Origin: Candidatus Nanopelagicales bacterium
GTDB taxonomy: Bacteria > Actinomycetota > Actinomycetes > S36-B12
DNA: 57,166 nt
Reading direction: 5' to 3'
NCBI GenBank assembly: GCA_017857175.1
Contig: JAFMDS010000007.1
Location: forward strand, 1 to 57,166
Under the pieces are notes generated by a model. That model saw only the letters and a program-made list of their open reading frames with translations. It did not search any database and was not told where the DNA came from. A program made the position numbers and the translations under genes. Positions 43,818-52,310 of the stretch are shown piece after piece. Numbering within the stretch: the first letter of the stretch is position 1; each line of letters starts with the position of its first letter.

Positions 43818-44549
43818 ATGAGCGCTATGAATAATGACCCGAACGGTGGAAATCTGGAACCTACTGATCTGGAACCTACTGATCTGGATAGGGCCGAGTA
43901 CCGCGAGGCGGTTATTGATCTGATCGCCGTACTGGCCGTTAGCGAGATCACCGCATTTGAGCGAATGGCGGCCGATTCCGTGTTGGCTCCCACTTTTGAA
44001 GACAAAGCTTCCATGGGGGCGTTGGCCACTACCGAGTTCAAGCACTTTATTGCTTTGCGCAACAGGCTTATTGAGTTAGGTGCCGACCCGGAGGAGGCCA
44101 TGCGGCCATTTCGCCAGACGCTTGAGGATTTTCACGCAAAAACAAAACCAACGGACTGGCTCGAAGGACTCATGAAGGCCTATGTCGGGGATGGAATTGG
44201 GTTGGACTTCTACCGAGAGATTTCCTCCTACGTAGATCCTCGTACTCGCGAACTTGTATTTGAGGTCTGTGATGACCTTTCGCAGGCCGAATATGTAGTG
44301 GAGCGCATTCGCGCGGCAATCGTTCACGATCCCAAGGTTGCCGGACGTTTAGCGCTGTGGGGCCGCAGGCTTGTTGGTGAAGCACTTTCACAGGCCCAAC
44401 GGGTGGCGGCTGACCGCGACGCCCTGAGCGCACTCATAATCGGAGGAGTTGACCGTCCCGGCGCTGATCTCGCGGAGATTGGCCGCATGCTGGCCCGACT
44501 CACCGATAGTCACTCTCGACGCATGTCCGACTTGGGATTAGCTGCCTAG
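43818..44549 (+). CDS. Ferritin-like fold protein (MiaE_2 family)
   Basis: 243 residues. An N-terminal linker with two copies of Leu-Glu-Pro-Thr-Asp precedes a ferritin-like helical bundle: helix with AVIDLIAVLAVSEITAFERMAAD, then TTEFKHFIALRNRL, and a later pair with LAEYVVERI-like and LVGEALSQAQRV segments. Glu and His at bundle positions could bind two metals, as in tRNA hydroxylase MiaE, but an enzyme activity is not shown. In mycobacteria the homologue (Rv3210c type, from memory) lies beside the same helicase. TACCCT at 43803 is a likely -10 box giving a leader of only a few bases. Confidence 0.82.
   Translation: MSAMNNDPNGGNLEPTDLEPTDLDRAEYREAVIDLIAVLAVSEITAFERMAADSVLAPTFEDKASMGALATTEFKHFIALRNRLIELGADPEEAMRPFRQTLEDFHAKTKPTDWLEGLMKAYVGDGIGLDFYREISSYVDPRTRELVFEVCDDLSQAEYVVERIRAAIVHDPKVAGRLALWGRRLVGEALSQAQRVAADRDALSALIIGGVDRPGADLAEIGRMLARLTDSHSRRMSDLGLAA
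43854..43883. repeat. 15-bp tandem repeat in ferritin-like gene
   Basis: CTGGAACCTACTGAT is present twice in a row, coding LEPTD twice, with a degenerate third start. It mirrors the tandem repeat in the N-terminus of the divergent helicase. Confidence 0.85.
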
Positions 44550-44567
44550 TTCACATTAGGTGACCAA

Positions 44568-44599
44568 TTCGCAATATTGCACGCGTGCAATATTGCGAA
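44568..44599. repeat. Perfect 32-bp palindrome between convergent genes
   Basis: The half TTCGCAATATTGCACG is followed directly by its exact reverse complement. It contains the 10-bp palindrome GCAATATTGC twice, 16 bp centre to centre, with ACGCGT between. It lies in the 72 bases between the ferritin-like and DUF3107 genes. No T run follows on either strand, so it is not a standard terminator; a bidirectional hairpin or a double protein-binding site are the options. Confidence 0.9.
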
Positions 44600-44621
44600 A
44601 TGGCTTGATGGAGAGCCGAGA

Positions 44622-44849
44622 CTAGGCGGGGTTGCCAAATCCAACGCGACGACCTGATGCTGGACCGAGGTCCACGAATCCAATCTTGGCAGCAGGGATC
44701 AGTACGGTGCGCCCCTTGGAGTCGGTCAGACTCAACAGGTCACCGCTTGCAATGGCTTCGGTTACTTTCTTGGTTACAGCCTCAGGAGTCTCATCGGTTT
44801 CAATAGAGATGTCGCGCGCTGTGTGCTGAATGCCAATGGTGATGTCCAT
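44622..44849 (-). CDS. DUF3107 protein
   Basis: 75 residues of the actinobacterial DUF3107 family (9-kDa type): MDITIGIQHTARDISIETDETPEAV at the start and LTDSKGRTVLIPAAKIGFVDLG near the end. Function unknown. I start at ATG 44849, with AAAGGA about seven bases upstream; the frame extends further but without family similarity. The ATG overlaps the stop of the TetR gene (TAATG), so the two are coupled. The order TetR-DUF3107 is conserved in actinobacteria. Confidence 0.92.
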   Translation of the reverse strand: MDITIGIQHTARDISIETDETPEAVTKKVTEAIASGDLLSLTDSKGRTVLIPAAKIGFVDLGPASGRRVGFGNPA

Positions 44850-45508
44850 TATTTTTCCTTTGACTCGTTTTCCGGTGGATGTGACAGTGGGAATCCACTG
44901 ATTCCCTTCCAAGATAATGATGAGAGAAGTTCCGCTGCTTCATCTCTACTAATTGAAGGATTGCGCAACCAAGAAGTTGCTGCAACTTGGGACATGCCAT
45001 GCATTCCTGCTGCGAGCAACTCTGCTTGGCCTTCACTCAAACCCGTATCTTCTTTGATGACTGCGGCAATTCTTCGGATTACCTCGTGGTCAAGGTGAGC
45101 CATACGCTCGCGCACTTCTGGTTCATTCGTGAGATCTGACTCGAACACAAGACGGTAGGCATCGTTAGGGTCATCGACAAATTCAAAATATGAACGAACC
45201 GTGGCGTTCACGCGCATTTTGTTGTCGGTGATGTTTGTCAGTGCTAAGTCAGAAGTCACGAGGAGTTCAGCTATTCCATCGTCGAGTATTGCTAGGTAAA
45301 GGTCCAACTTGCTTGGGAAGTGCTGGTAGAGCAGCGGCTTGGACACTCCAGCACGCTCGGCAATTTCGTCCATTCCAGCGGCGTGATACCCCTGCTCCAC
45401 AAAAACTGCCCGTGCAGCGTCAAGGAGTTGCTCGCGCCGCTGGGCCTTGGGAAGGCGAATGACCTTTGCGGAGAGTTCACCGTCGGTGGTGATGTCTGCC
45501 AGGGCCAT
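44849..45508 (-). CDS. TetR family transcriptional regulator
   Basis: 219 residues. The N-terminal helix-turn-helix (about 22-70) reads AQRREQLLDAARAVFVEQGYHAAGMDEIAERAGVSKPLLYQHFPSK, typical of TetR, in family order. The rest is an all-helical ligand domain. It corresponds to the TetR gene next to DUF3107 in mycobacteria. The start is leaderless (TAGAGT then six bases then ATG). It is divergent from the alpha/beta hydrolase gene with 50 bases between the start codons, so it may control that gene. Confidence 0.92.
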   Translation of the reverse strand: MALADITTDGELSAKVIRLPKAQRREQLLDAARAVFVEQGYHAAGMDEIAERAGVSKPLLYQHFPSKLDLYLAILDDGIAELLVTSDLALTNITDNKMRVNATVRSYFEFVDDPNDAYRLVFESDLTNEPEVRERMAHLDHEVIRRIAAVIKEDTGLSEGQAELLAAGMHGMSQVAATSWLRNPSISRDEAAELLSSLSWKGISGFPLSHPPENESKEK

Positions 45509-45514
45509 GGCCTA

Positions 45515-45520
45515 ACTCTA
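45515..45520 (-). promoter_or_regulatory. -10 box TAGAGT, leaderless tetR-type gene
   Basis: On the reverse strand TAGAGT ends six bases before ATG 45508. Confidence 0.6.
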
Positions 45521-45546
45521 CTTTGCGTTGTGCCACGTTGTCGGCG

Positions 45547-45552
45547 TACGCT
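45547..45552 (+). promoter_or_regulatory. -10 box TACGCT, leaderless alpha/beta hydrolase
   Basis: TACGCT ends six bases before GTG 45559, which I therefore prefer to a TTG at 45523. Confidence 0.55.
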
Positions 45553-45558
45553 GAGAAC

Positions 45559-46488
45559 GTGCTTTCACCCATTTCCCCATTCTTAGAGGCGCCCGCAGCG
45601 TGCGACCGGCGAATTGAGTTTCTCCCGAATCGAACGATTTCCTACAGAACAAATGTAGATATTCCGCGGGAGGGTGGGAAAGCAGCGCCACAGCGCAAAG
45701 CTGTCTTCCTCCATGGCCTCGGCGGATCGTCTCTGAATTGGACCGACTTGATGCTCGGACTGTCAAGTAAGGTCACGGGTTACTCCATCGACCTTCCAGG
45801 ATTTGGCATGTCCCCACCGCCTCGGGATGGCGATTACACGCCGTCGGGGCATGCGCGAGCCGTGGCCGATTTCATTATTGCTCAGGGAATGGGGCCGGTC
45901 GATCTTTTTGGAAACTCAATGGGTGGCGCAGTGGCCTTGCAGCTCGCAGCGCGCAAACCAGAGTTGGTTCGTACCTTAACTCTGATATCGCCGGCATTGC
46001 CAAGTCTTTATGCAACAAAAGGAAACGCACATCTACCGGCCATTGCTATTCCCGGTGTCGGTGAGCAATTGATTCCAAAGTACCAGCAGACTCCTGCAGA
46101 AGTCCGAGTCCAGGCCACCATCGATGGATGCGTGGCACAACCAGAGTTGCATTCGAAATTACGGTTTGCTGAGGCAGTGGCTGAGGTGCAAGAGCGTGAC
46201 CACCTAACGTATAACTCCGACGCATTTTTGCGCTCACTGCGAGGATTACTGCGAACCAATGCGGATGTTGTGGGACCAAACCGTCCATGGAAATTGGCCG
46301 AACGGGTACTTGCGCCAACTTTAGGAATTTATGGTCGCAACGATGTCCTGGTCAGCGCGCGCGATGCGCACCGGCTCACCAAGAAGTTTCAAAATGCTCA
46401 TGTCGTAGTACTGCCCAATACGGGTCACTTGGCTCAGGTAGAGCACCCAGAATTTGTTGTTGCTGCTTGGGATCGATTCCTGCTCTAG
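45559..46488 (+). CDS. Alpha/beta fold hydrolase
   Basis: 309 residues. The oxyanion HG motif is FLHGLGGSS, the nucleophile Ser sits in FGNSMGGA, the acid is probably in YGRNDVLVS and the His in NTGHLAQVEHP. A cap region (about 170-235) lies between the core parts. Esterase, lipase or C-C hydrolase are all possible. GTG 45559 follows a leaderless box. It is divergent from the TetR gene and 107 bases before tadA; that gap begins with a lone TTATCCACA. Confidence 0.88.
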   Translation: MLSPISPFLEAPAACDRRIEFLPNRTISYRTNVDIPREGGKAAPQRKAVFLHGLGGSSLNWTDLMLGLSSKVTGYSIDLPGFGMSPPPRDGDYTPSGHARAVADFIIAQGMGPVDLFGNSMGGAVALQLAARKPELVRTLTLISPALPSLYATKGNAHLPAIAIPGVGEQLIPKYQQTPAEVRVQATIDGCVAQPELHSKLRFAEAVAEVQERDHLTYNSDAFLRSLRGLLRTNADVVGPNRPWKLAERVLAPTLGIYGRNDVLVSARDAHRLTKKFQNAHVVVLPNTGHLAQVEHPEFVVAAWDRFLL

Positions 46489-46595
46489 TTATCCACAGCC
46501 CATTATTTGAGGCTGGATTTCACACAATATTAAGACGTACCTTCAGTCTGTCCGACTTACGCGAAGTGGGCTTTTCAGAATGTTGAGGGTTGCGA

Positions 46596-47864
46596 ATGAC
46601 TGTGCTCGCCGGTGCTCCAGTTCTCCAGACAACCATGGTCGAAGCCCGCGTTCGCGAGCATATTAGGCAGCGAGACATCGATCCCGCAATCGATACTGAC
46701 ATGGTTCAAGGGTTCATTGAACAATTTGTTGCTGACCTGTTTGCAGGTGGTGAGGTCACGAACCCTCAAGAGATAATCCGTGAAGTACATGACCAGATCT
46801 GCGGTTTCGGTCCATTACAAAAATTTTTCGATGACCCTGAAGTCGAGGAAATTTGGATTAATGAACCGAGTCGTGTATTTATTGCCAAGGGTGGCAAGAG
46901 CCAACTCACCAATACAATTTTGGCCGAGTCTCAGGTTGCAGAGCTCGTTGAACGAATGCTGCGAACCTCTGGGCGAAGACTCGACCTTTCGCAACCATTT
47001 GTGGACGCCGTACTGCGCGATGGAAGCCGCCTTCATGTGGTGATACCTGATGTAACTCAAAAACATTGGTCGATCAATATTCGCCGATTTGTTATCCGCC
47101 CTCAATCTGTTCATGACCTGGTTGCGGTAGGCACCGTGACTCGAGAGGCCGCGCACTTCCTTGAAGCCGCGGTGGTCTCTGGACTCAACATAGTCGTGGC
47201 GGGAGGCACCCAGTCAGGAAAAACTACTTTGTTAAATGCCCTGCTCGGATGTGTCGGTGCCCACGAGCGAATCATCAGTTGTGAGGAAGTTTTTGAAATT
47301 CGCATTGCTCACCCTGACTGGATTGCTATGCAGACGCGAGATGCCAGCCTCGAGGGAACGGGGGAAATTCCGTTACGTCGATTGGTTCGTGAGGCCCTGC
47401 GTATGCGTCCAACGCGTTTGGTTGTCGGGGAGGTGCGACAAGGCGAGTCACTTGATCTGTTGATTGCCATGAACTCAGGAATGCCCTCGCTCTCGACTTT
47501 GCACGCGAACAGTGCGCGCGAGGCAATCACGAAACTATGCACACTGCCACTCTTGGCTGGACAAAATATCCCTGGGGAATTTGTCGTGCCGACGGTTGCG
47601 GGAGCAGTTGACCTAGTTGTTCATACTGCTACCGAGCGAAGTGGAGCACGTCGAATAACTGAGATCTCAAGTTTGACAGGTCGGGTTGAAAACAACGTTG
47701 TTGAAATGGGTGTCCTTTACAAAGATGAGGGCAATGGTCTAGCACGTCAAAGCGGATACCCCCCACACACTGAAAGATTCGCGCACCATGGATTTCACCT
47801 GACCCAACTCCTCGATCCATCAAATCTGTCAAACCCAACCTCCACATTGCGTGAGGTGTCCTGA
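46596..47864 (+). CDS. tadA: Tad pilus assembly ATPase TadA (CpaF type)
   Basis: 422 residues, hexameric secretion ATPase that powers Flp pilus assembly. An N-terminal domain with CGFGPLQKFFDDPEVEEIWIN is followed by Walker A GGTQSGKTT, the Asp box and Walker B region LRMRPTRLVVGEVRQGE and the His box SLSTLHANSA. GAGGG lies six bases before ATG 46596, better than TTG 46590. It is the first gene of seven; tadB overlaps its stop by one base. Confidence 0.94.
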   Translation: MTVLAGAPVLQTTMVEARVREHIRQRDIDPAIDTDMVQGFIEQFVADLFAGGEVTNPQEIIREVHDQICGFGPLQKFFDDPEVEEIWINEPSRVFIAKGGKSQLTNTILAESQVAELVERMLRTSGRRLDLSQPFVDAVLRDGSRLHVVIPDVTQKHWSINIRRFVIRPQSVHDLVAVGTVTREAAHFLEAAVVSGLNIVVAGGTQSGKTTLLNALLGCVGAHERIISCEEVFEIRIAHPDWIAMQTRDASLEGTGEIPLRRLVREALRMRPTRLVVGEVRQGESLDLLIAMNSGMPSLSTLHANSAREAITKLCTLPLLAGQNIPGEFVVPTVAGAVDLVVHTATERSGARRITEISSLTGRVENNVVEMGVLYKDEGNGLARQSGYPPHTERFAHHGFHLTQLLDPSNLSNPTSTLREVS

Positions 47865-48721
47865 TGGGGGCCATCCTTGGATTAGCTTTTGGGGTGGGGA
47901 CATTGCTCATTGCGCTTGCCTTCACGGCGAAACCCAAGCCACGCGCCGCGCGAGTATCGCGAATTACGCGCCTTGTTCATGATGCGGCACTCCCACGTGT
48001 AACTGCGAGCGGTGTCTACTCCGCCATGGTGGCGCTTTCACTGATCGCTGGGTCGTTAGCCCTCATCATCACGGCGGTTCCCATAGTTGCCTTGTTATCG
48101 GCCGTGTGCGGCACATGCGTGCCCATTGCGATTCTCAAACGGCGGGCATCGGCGCGAATCAAAGCACTGCGCATGAGTTGGCCGGACGCCGTTGACACGC
48201 TGGCGTCAGCGGTTCGGGCGGGAATGTCTTTGCCCGAAGCACTCGCGGACCTCGCCAAGCGAGGTCCAGCGGACTTGCGGCTAGCTTTTCAATTATTTGC
48301 CAGTAACTATCGAGCGACTGGATCCTTTGCCAATTCCCTGAATGAACTTCAGGTGCACCTAGCGGACCCAGTGGCAGATCGAGTGATCGCGGCCTTGCGC
48401 ATTGCTCAGGAAGTGGGTGGCACTGACTTGGGGAATGTCTTGCGAACTCTTAGTGCGTTGCTTCGGCAAGACGCAGCGACGAGGGGTGACATCGAGGCGA
48501 GACAAAGTTGGACAATTTCAGCCGCAAGAATGTCCATTGCAGCACCGTGGATCACATTGGCCCTGTTATGCACAAGGCCAGATGCCGTGGCGGCCTTCAG
48601 CACGTCTCTTGGTGGCCTCGTCCTTGCGGGTGCCGCAGTCATCTCCTTCTTTGCCTACCGACTAATGATTCGAATAGGAAAACTTCCCACCGAGGCTCGC
48701 GTGATTGGCGCGATCACATGA
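47864..48721 (+). CDS. tadB: Tad inner-membrane protein TadB
   Basis: 285 residues with an N-terminal helix, a pair of central helices and two C-terminal helices. The cytoplasmic part holds the T2SSF domain (about 105-230): WPDAVDTLASAVRAGMSLPEALADLAKRGP and VADRVIAALRIAQEVGGTDLG. It forms the pilus platform with TadC. ATG overlaps the tadA stop (TGATG). The stop overlaps the tadC ATG (ATGA). Confidence 0.92.
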   Translation: MGAILGLAFGVGTLLIALAFTAKPKPRAARVSRITRLVHDAALPRVTASGVYSAMVALSLIAGSLALIITAVPIVALLSAVCGTCVPIAILKRRASARIKALRMSWPDAVDTLASAVRAGMSLPEALADLAKRGPADLRLAFQLFASNYRATGSFANSLNELQVHLADPVADRVIAALRIAQEVGGTDLGNVLRTLSALLRQDAATRGDIEARQSWTISAARMSIAAPWITLALLCTRPDAVAAFSTSLGGLVLAGAAVISFFAYRLMIRIGKLPTEARVIGAIT

Positions 48722-49632
48722 TTGGCGCGCTACTTGGTCTTTCGTGTGCACTTGGCGTATTGATAGTTGGCGGGCGGGTAAAAGCAACAGCGCAACCAAC
48801 ACTGATGGCACGCATTGCACCGCGCATTGGTGTTCCCTCGGGTGTGAGTATCGGTGAAAGCCCACTTTCTTCAATCTCAGGATTAGTCAGTGGGGCGGGA
48901 ACAAGCATTCTCAGGTTCCTGCCATTCGTGGGCACCCGGAAATCGTTGGAAAAGATTGCGCAAGCGGGGCGTTCAACGGGGGATGACTCATCAGATCTCA
49001 CCCGGTTTCGAATCGAGCAGATGACGTGGATCGGCGCAGGGCTCATTGCAGGAGCGCTTTTTGGACTGTGGAATGTCCTGCGCGGGTCTTCACCGGCCGC
49101 GATTCTCATCACGATTGTGCTGGGGGTGGTCATAGCTGCACTCATGCATGACAAATATGTCTCCTACCTGGCTCGGAAACGAGTAGCTTCGATGGATCAG
49201 CAATTCCCGGACATAGCCGAACTACTTGCGTTCTCTGTTACCGCTGGAGAAACCCCGCTAGCAGCGCTTGCTCGGGTGGCGGGCATGAGCAGTGGAGTCC
49301 TCTCATTCGAGCTCAATATTTGCGTGCGCGACATTCGTTCGGGTGATTCATTGGCCTCCGCACTGCGAGCAATGGCGCTACGAACAGGTTCCCGAAACGT
49401 TGAGCGATTCACGGACGGGCTCGTCATCGCTATGGAACGAGGAACCCCACTCAGTGAGGTCCTGCGGGCTCAAGCATCGGATGCACGCAATCAACAGCGA
49501 CAGCATCTCATTGAACTCGCGGGCAAAAAGGATGTCGCCATGCTCGTACCAGTTGTGTTTTTCGTACTTCCGACGGTGATTGTCATTGCGCTTTTTCCAG
49601 CCATGCGAGGTTTGCAGGTTTTGGTCCCATAA
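48718..49632 (+). CDS. tadC: Tad inner-membrane protein TadC
   Basis: 304 residues. Helices at the N-terminus and middle are followed by a T2SSF domain (about 150-265): FPDIAELLAFSVTAGETPLAALARVA and VERFTDGLVIAMERGTPLSEVLRAQA, then a C-terminal helix VAMLVPVVFFVLPTVIVIALFPAM. I start at ATG 48718, which overlaps the tadB stop by four bases; a longer frame upstream is rejected because it lies wholly in tadB. Partner of TadB. Confidence 0.93.
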   Translation: MIGALLGLSCALGVLIVGGRVKATAQPTLMARIAPRIGVPSGVSIGESPLSSISGLVSGAGTSILRFLPFVGTRKSLEKIAQAGRSTGDDSSDLTRFRIEQMTWIGAGLIAGALFGLWNVLRGSSPAAILITIVLGVVIAALMHDKYVSYLARKRVASMDQQFPDIAELLAFSVTAGETPLAALARVAGMSSGVLSFELNICVRDIRSGDSLASALRAMALRTGSRNVERFTDGLVIAMERGTPLSEVLRAQASDARNQQRQHLIELAGKKDVAMLVPVVFFVLPTVIVIALFPAMRGLQVLVP

Positions 49633-49674
49633 ATAAGAAGTAGAAAAAGAAATCAACAATTGAAAGGTACGGCT

Positions 49675-49854
49675 ATGAAAATCGAATTGATGCTCCACAA
49701 ACTATTTCAGCGTTTAGGCAACGATAGGGGCGACGTTCCAGGCTGGGTTCTGGTCGCCGTCATGACGGCAGGTCTCGTTACTGCTATTTGGCTGATCGCC
49801 GACGACCAACTCACCAGCATTCTCGATCGCGCTATTTCAAGTGTTTCGGCCTAA
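49675..49854 (+). CDS. Small Flp-type pilin or pilin-like protein
   Basis: 59 residues. A charged N-terminus with RLGNDRGD is followed by one hydrophobic stretch VPGWVLVAVMTAGLVTAIWLIAD and a short tail. This layout (charged leader, then a single helix used in assembly) fits a Flp pilin of the actinobacterial type; the exact prepilin cleavage site is not clear because the usual Gly-x-x-x-x-Glu-Phe motif is not present. AAAGG lies upstream of ATG 49675. It sits between tadC and the TadE genes, where a pilin is expected. Confidence 0.75.
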   Translation: MKIELMLHKLFQRLGNDRGDVPGWVLVAVMTAGLVTAIWLIADDQLTSILDRAISSVSA

Positions 49855-50245
49855 CCGGACGGAAACTAAATGTCGCGGTTGGCGCGATGATCATGGCAAT
49901 GCAAGTGTTGAATTTGCTCTGATTGCGCCGCTTTTGATGCTCATTGCTTTGGCGGTAATCCAACTGATGCTGGCAGTCCATGTGCGCTCAGTGCTTGTCA
50001 GTGCCGCACGCGATGGTGCTCGAGTGGCTGCACTCGGGGGATCACAACTCTCGGACGGCGAATCGAGAACCAGAGAAATTCTCGAGAGCAATGTTGCGGG
50101 AGCTGCGGTAACCAAGATTTCCGCACGCCGACAGGTGGTGGATGACGTGGAGGTTATTGAGATGAACATCGAAGCTGATCTGCCGCTTCTTGGCATATAT
50201 GGGCCAACGACCATGACAATGAGTGGACATGCATTTGTTGAGTAA
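49841..50245 (+). CDS. TadE-like pseudopilin
   Basis: 134 residues. DDHGNASVEFALIAPLLMLIALAVIQLML is the classic TadE N-terminal motif: Gly-Asn-Ala-Ser-Val-Glu-Phe and then a helix. It is followed by the VHVRSVLVSAARDGARVAALGG segment of TadE proteins. Prepilin peptidase would be expected to process near the GNASVEF motif, but no peptidase gene is in the window. GTG 49841 overlaps the end of the pilin gene by 14 bases. Confidence 0.88.
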   Translation: MFRPNRTETKCRGWRDDHGNASVEFALIAPLLMLIALAVIQLMLAVHVRSVLVSAARDGARVAALGGSQLSDGESRTREILESNVAGAAVTKISARRQVVDDVEVIEMNIEADLPLLGIYGPTTMTMSGHAFVE

Positions 50246-50672
50246 ATTCTCCCGTGCTGAGGGCAGTGCCACGATCGAATTCATTGTCGTCGGTATTGGA
50301 ATCATCACCCCATTGATCTACATCGCACTGGCCGTTCTCACGCTGCATTCCGCATCGTTTGCCGCCAACTCTGCCGCATGGGAGGCGGCACGCACGTTCA
50401 TGACCAGTGACAATGTTGCGCAGGGAAACAGAAGCGCGATTCGTTCGGTACAGCAGGCGTATGTTGATCACGATGTTTCTGGGGCTGCCCCCACGGTCAG
50501 CGTTGTGTGTACGAACGGCCCTTGTCTTTCCCCCGGTTCACTGCTCACGATTGAGGTAGAGAGCTACGTAGCGTTGCCGCTCATCCCTCGCTGGGGTGAC
50601 GGATCTGTTTTCGCGATGCCAGTGAGTGCAGAGGTGACCGTATTGGTGGATGAATTTAGGCAGGCCGGCTAG
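50223..50672 (+). CDS. TadE/TadF-like pseudopilin
   Basis: 149 residues. EGSATIEFIVVGIGIITPLIYIALAVLTLH shows the Gly-x-Ala-Thr-Ile-Glu-Phe motif and one helix. The external part has NSAAWEAARTF and a Cys pair (VCTNGPC) that may form a disulphide. GTG 50223 overlaps the previous gene; ATG 50229 is possible. Second minor pseudopilin of the cluster. Confidence 0.85.
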   Translation: MDMHLLSKFSRAEGSATIEFIVVGIGIITPLIYIALAVLTLHSASFAANSAAWEAARTFMTSDNVAQGNRSAIRSVQQAYVDHDVSGAAPTVSVVCTNGPCLSPGSLLTIEVESYVALPLIPRWGDGSVFAMPVSAEVTVLVDEFRQAG

Positions 50673-50675
50673 GAC

Positions 50676-51098
50676 ATGAAATATTCATCTGAACGAGGAA
50701 GCATCATGCTTCTTGGCATTGGGTTCATCGGAGTATGTCTGCTGGCCCTCGCCGTTGTCACAGATGCATCGTCAGCATTCATTCAGCAGAGAAACCTGCA
50801 GTCATATGCAGACTCAATTGCATTGGCTGGCGCTCAGGGAATCGACCGGTCGGAGTACTACCGCAGGGGTGCTACCGAGTCCACGAGATTAGATCCACAG
50901 GTGGTTAAGTCCACCATCGAAGGTCAGATTCGTGCATTTGATGTGTCGAATCATCCTCAAGTGAAATTTAGTTCACATGGAACTTCTGTTTTCGTTGAAG
51001 TGAAAGCGCCGTTGCGACTCACATTTTTTGACACGCTGCCCTTTGACCCCGTCGTTGTCAGCGCAACGGCTCGATTGGACTACCGCGAACCTGGGTAA
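50676..51098 (+). CDS. TadG-like pilus assembly protein
   Basis: 140 residues. ERGSIMLLGIGFIGVCLLALAVVTDASSAFIQQRNLQSYADSIALAGAQ matches the N-terminal domain of TadG/DUF-type putative Flp pilus proteins, with a helix followed by the RxLQxxADxAALAGA pattern. It is shorter than classical TadG, which adds a large von Willebrand domain. It begins three bases after the previous stop and is the last gene of the cluster, 22 bases before prfB. Confidence 0.83.
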   Translation: MKYSSERGSIMLLGIGFIGVCLLALAVVTDASSAFIQQRNLQSYADSIALAGAQGIDRSEYYRRGATESTRLDPQVVKSTIEGQIRAFDVSNHPQVKFSSHGTSVFVEVKAPLRLTFFDTLPFDPVVVSATARLDYREPG

Positions 51099-51108
51099 GC
51101 CGAGGTCG

Positions 51109-51114
51109 TAATGT
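51109..51114 (+). promoter_or_regulatory. -10 box TAATGT, leaderless prfB
   Basis: TAATGT ends six bases before GTG 51121. Confidence 0.6.
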
Positions 51115-51120
51115 TGTCCC

Positions 51121-52233
51121 GTGCCGTCACTCGAGATCCAAGAGCGCCTGTCAGACCTGGCGACCAAAGTCGACAGCATCGGGATTGTGCTAGATGTTGA
51201 GAACATGAAAAAAAATATTGCAGAACTTGAGGCTGAAGCTTCGGTGCCCAATTTGTGGGATGATCAAGCGAATGCTCAACGTGTGACGTCGAAGCTTTCA
51301 TCTGTACAGGGTGAGTTACGCAAATTTGAGTCGGTTCAAAGTCGCATGGGCGATCTGCCGGTGTTATTTGAATTGGCCGAGGATGAAGGTGACCCTGACT
51401 CGTTGGCCGAGGCAGTTAAAGAACTTGAATCCATGGAAGCAGTGGTGGGCGAACTTGAAATTCGCACTTTGTTATCCGGGGAGTACGACGAACGAGAAGC
51501 GCTAGTCACCATACGTTCCGGTGCCGGCGGAGTCGATGCCGCCGACTGGGCTGAAATGTTGTTGCGCATGTATACCCGTTACTGCGAGCGGCACGGTTGG
51601 AGCTATGAGGTGTATGACACTTCATATGCTGAGGAGGCAGGAATTAAGTCGGCAACTTTTGCGGTCAAAGCGCCGTACGCCTATGGAACTCTGTCCGTCG
51701 AGCAGGGCACGCACCGTCTGGTGCGCATTTCACCATTTGATAATCAAAACCGACGCCAAACTTCATTCGCTGACGTGGAGGTCATTCCCGTTCTTGAGCA
51801 GTCGGAGAGTGTCGATATTCCGGAAGATGATCTCCGCATAGATGTGTATAGATCCAGTGGACCAGGTGGACAGGGTGTGAACACCACGGATTCCGCGGTC
51901 CGAATCACACATATTCCAACGGGGATCGTGGTGTCCTGCCAAAACGAGCGCTCCCAACTTCAAAACCGCGCTACGGCCATGGCCGTATTGCAGGCCAAGT
52001 TGCTGGAAGCAAAACGGCAAGAGGATCGGGCCAAAATGGACGCACTCAAGGATTCCTCGGGTGGTTCATGGGGAAATCAGATGCGTTCGTATGTCTTGCA
52101 CCCCTATCAAATGGTGAAAGACCTCCGAACGGAGCAGGAAACTGGAAACACCTCTGCGGTGCTTGATGGGGAGATCGATGACTTTGTGCAGTCGGGAATT
52201 CGCTGGAGAAAGACGATTTCGGTCGCGCCGTAA
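51121..52233 (+). CDS. prfB: Peptide chain release factor 2
   Basis: 370 residues, release factor for UGA and UAA. The tripeptide anticodon SPF is at 204-206 and the catalytic GGQ at 249-251. The frame is continuous from residue 1, so there is no programmed +1 frameshift near codon 25 as in E. coli. GTG 51121 is leaderless. It starts the conserved prfB-ftsE-ftsX-M23-smpB-ssrA order of actinobacteria. Confidence 0.97.
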   Translation: MPSLEIQERLSDLATKVDSIGIVLDVENMKKNIAELEAEASVPNLWDDQANAQRVTSKLSSVQGELRKFESVQSRMGDLPVLFELAEDEGDPDSLAEAVKELESMEAVVGELEIRTLLSGEYDEREALVTIRSGAGGVDAADWAEMLLRMYTRYCERHGWSYEVYDTSYAEEAGIKSATFAVKAPYAYGTLSVEQGTHRLVRISPFDNQNRRQTSFADVEVIPVLEQSESVDIPEDDLRIDVYRSSGPGGQGVNTTDSAVRITHIPTGIVVSCQNERSQLQNRATAMAVLQAKLLEAKRQEDRAKMDALKDSSGGSWGNQMRSYVLHPYQMVKDLRTEQETGNTSAVLDGEIDDFVQSGIRWRKTISVAP

Positions 52234-52310
52234 CCACCCTGAAATCTCCCCTCGGCATAGACTGCACTAGTTCGAGCGAAAGACTTCCCTCAGGAACGGA
52301 GTGCCATCAA

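Noticed and set aside
43818-44549. True tRNA hydroxylase MiaE
   Set aside because: Only the ferritin-like fold can be supported; the family name MiaE_2 does not prove tRNA hydroxylation.
46489-46497. TTATCCACA, a perfect DnaA box
   Set aside because: Only one copy, no cluster, and no dnaA, dnaN or parAB genes near. One such 9-mer is expected about every 130 kb on two strands, so it may be chance.
51121-51220. Programmed frameshift in prfB
   Set aside because: The frame is open from the start codon through GGQ with no in-frame TGA near codon 25.
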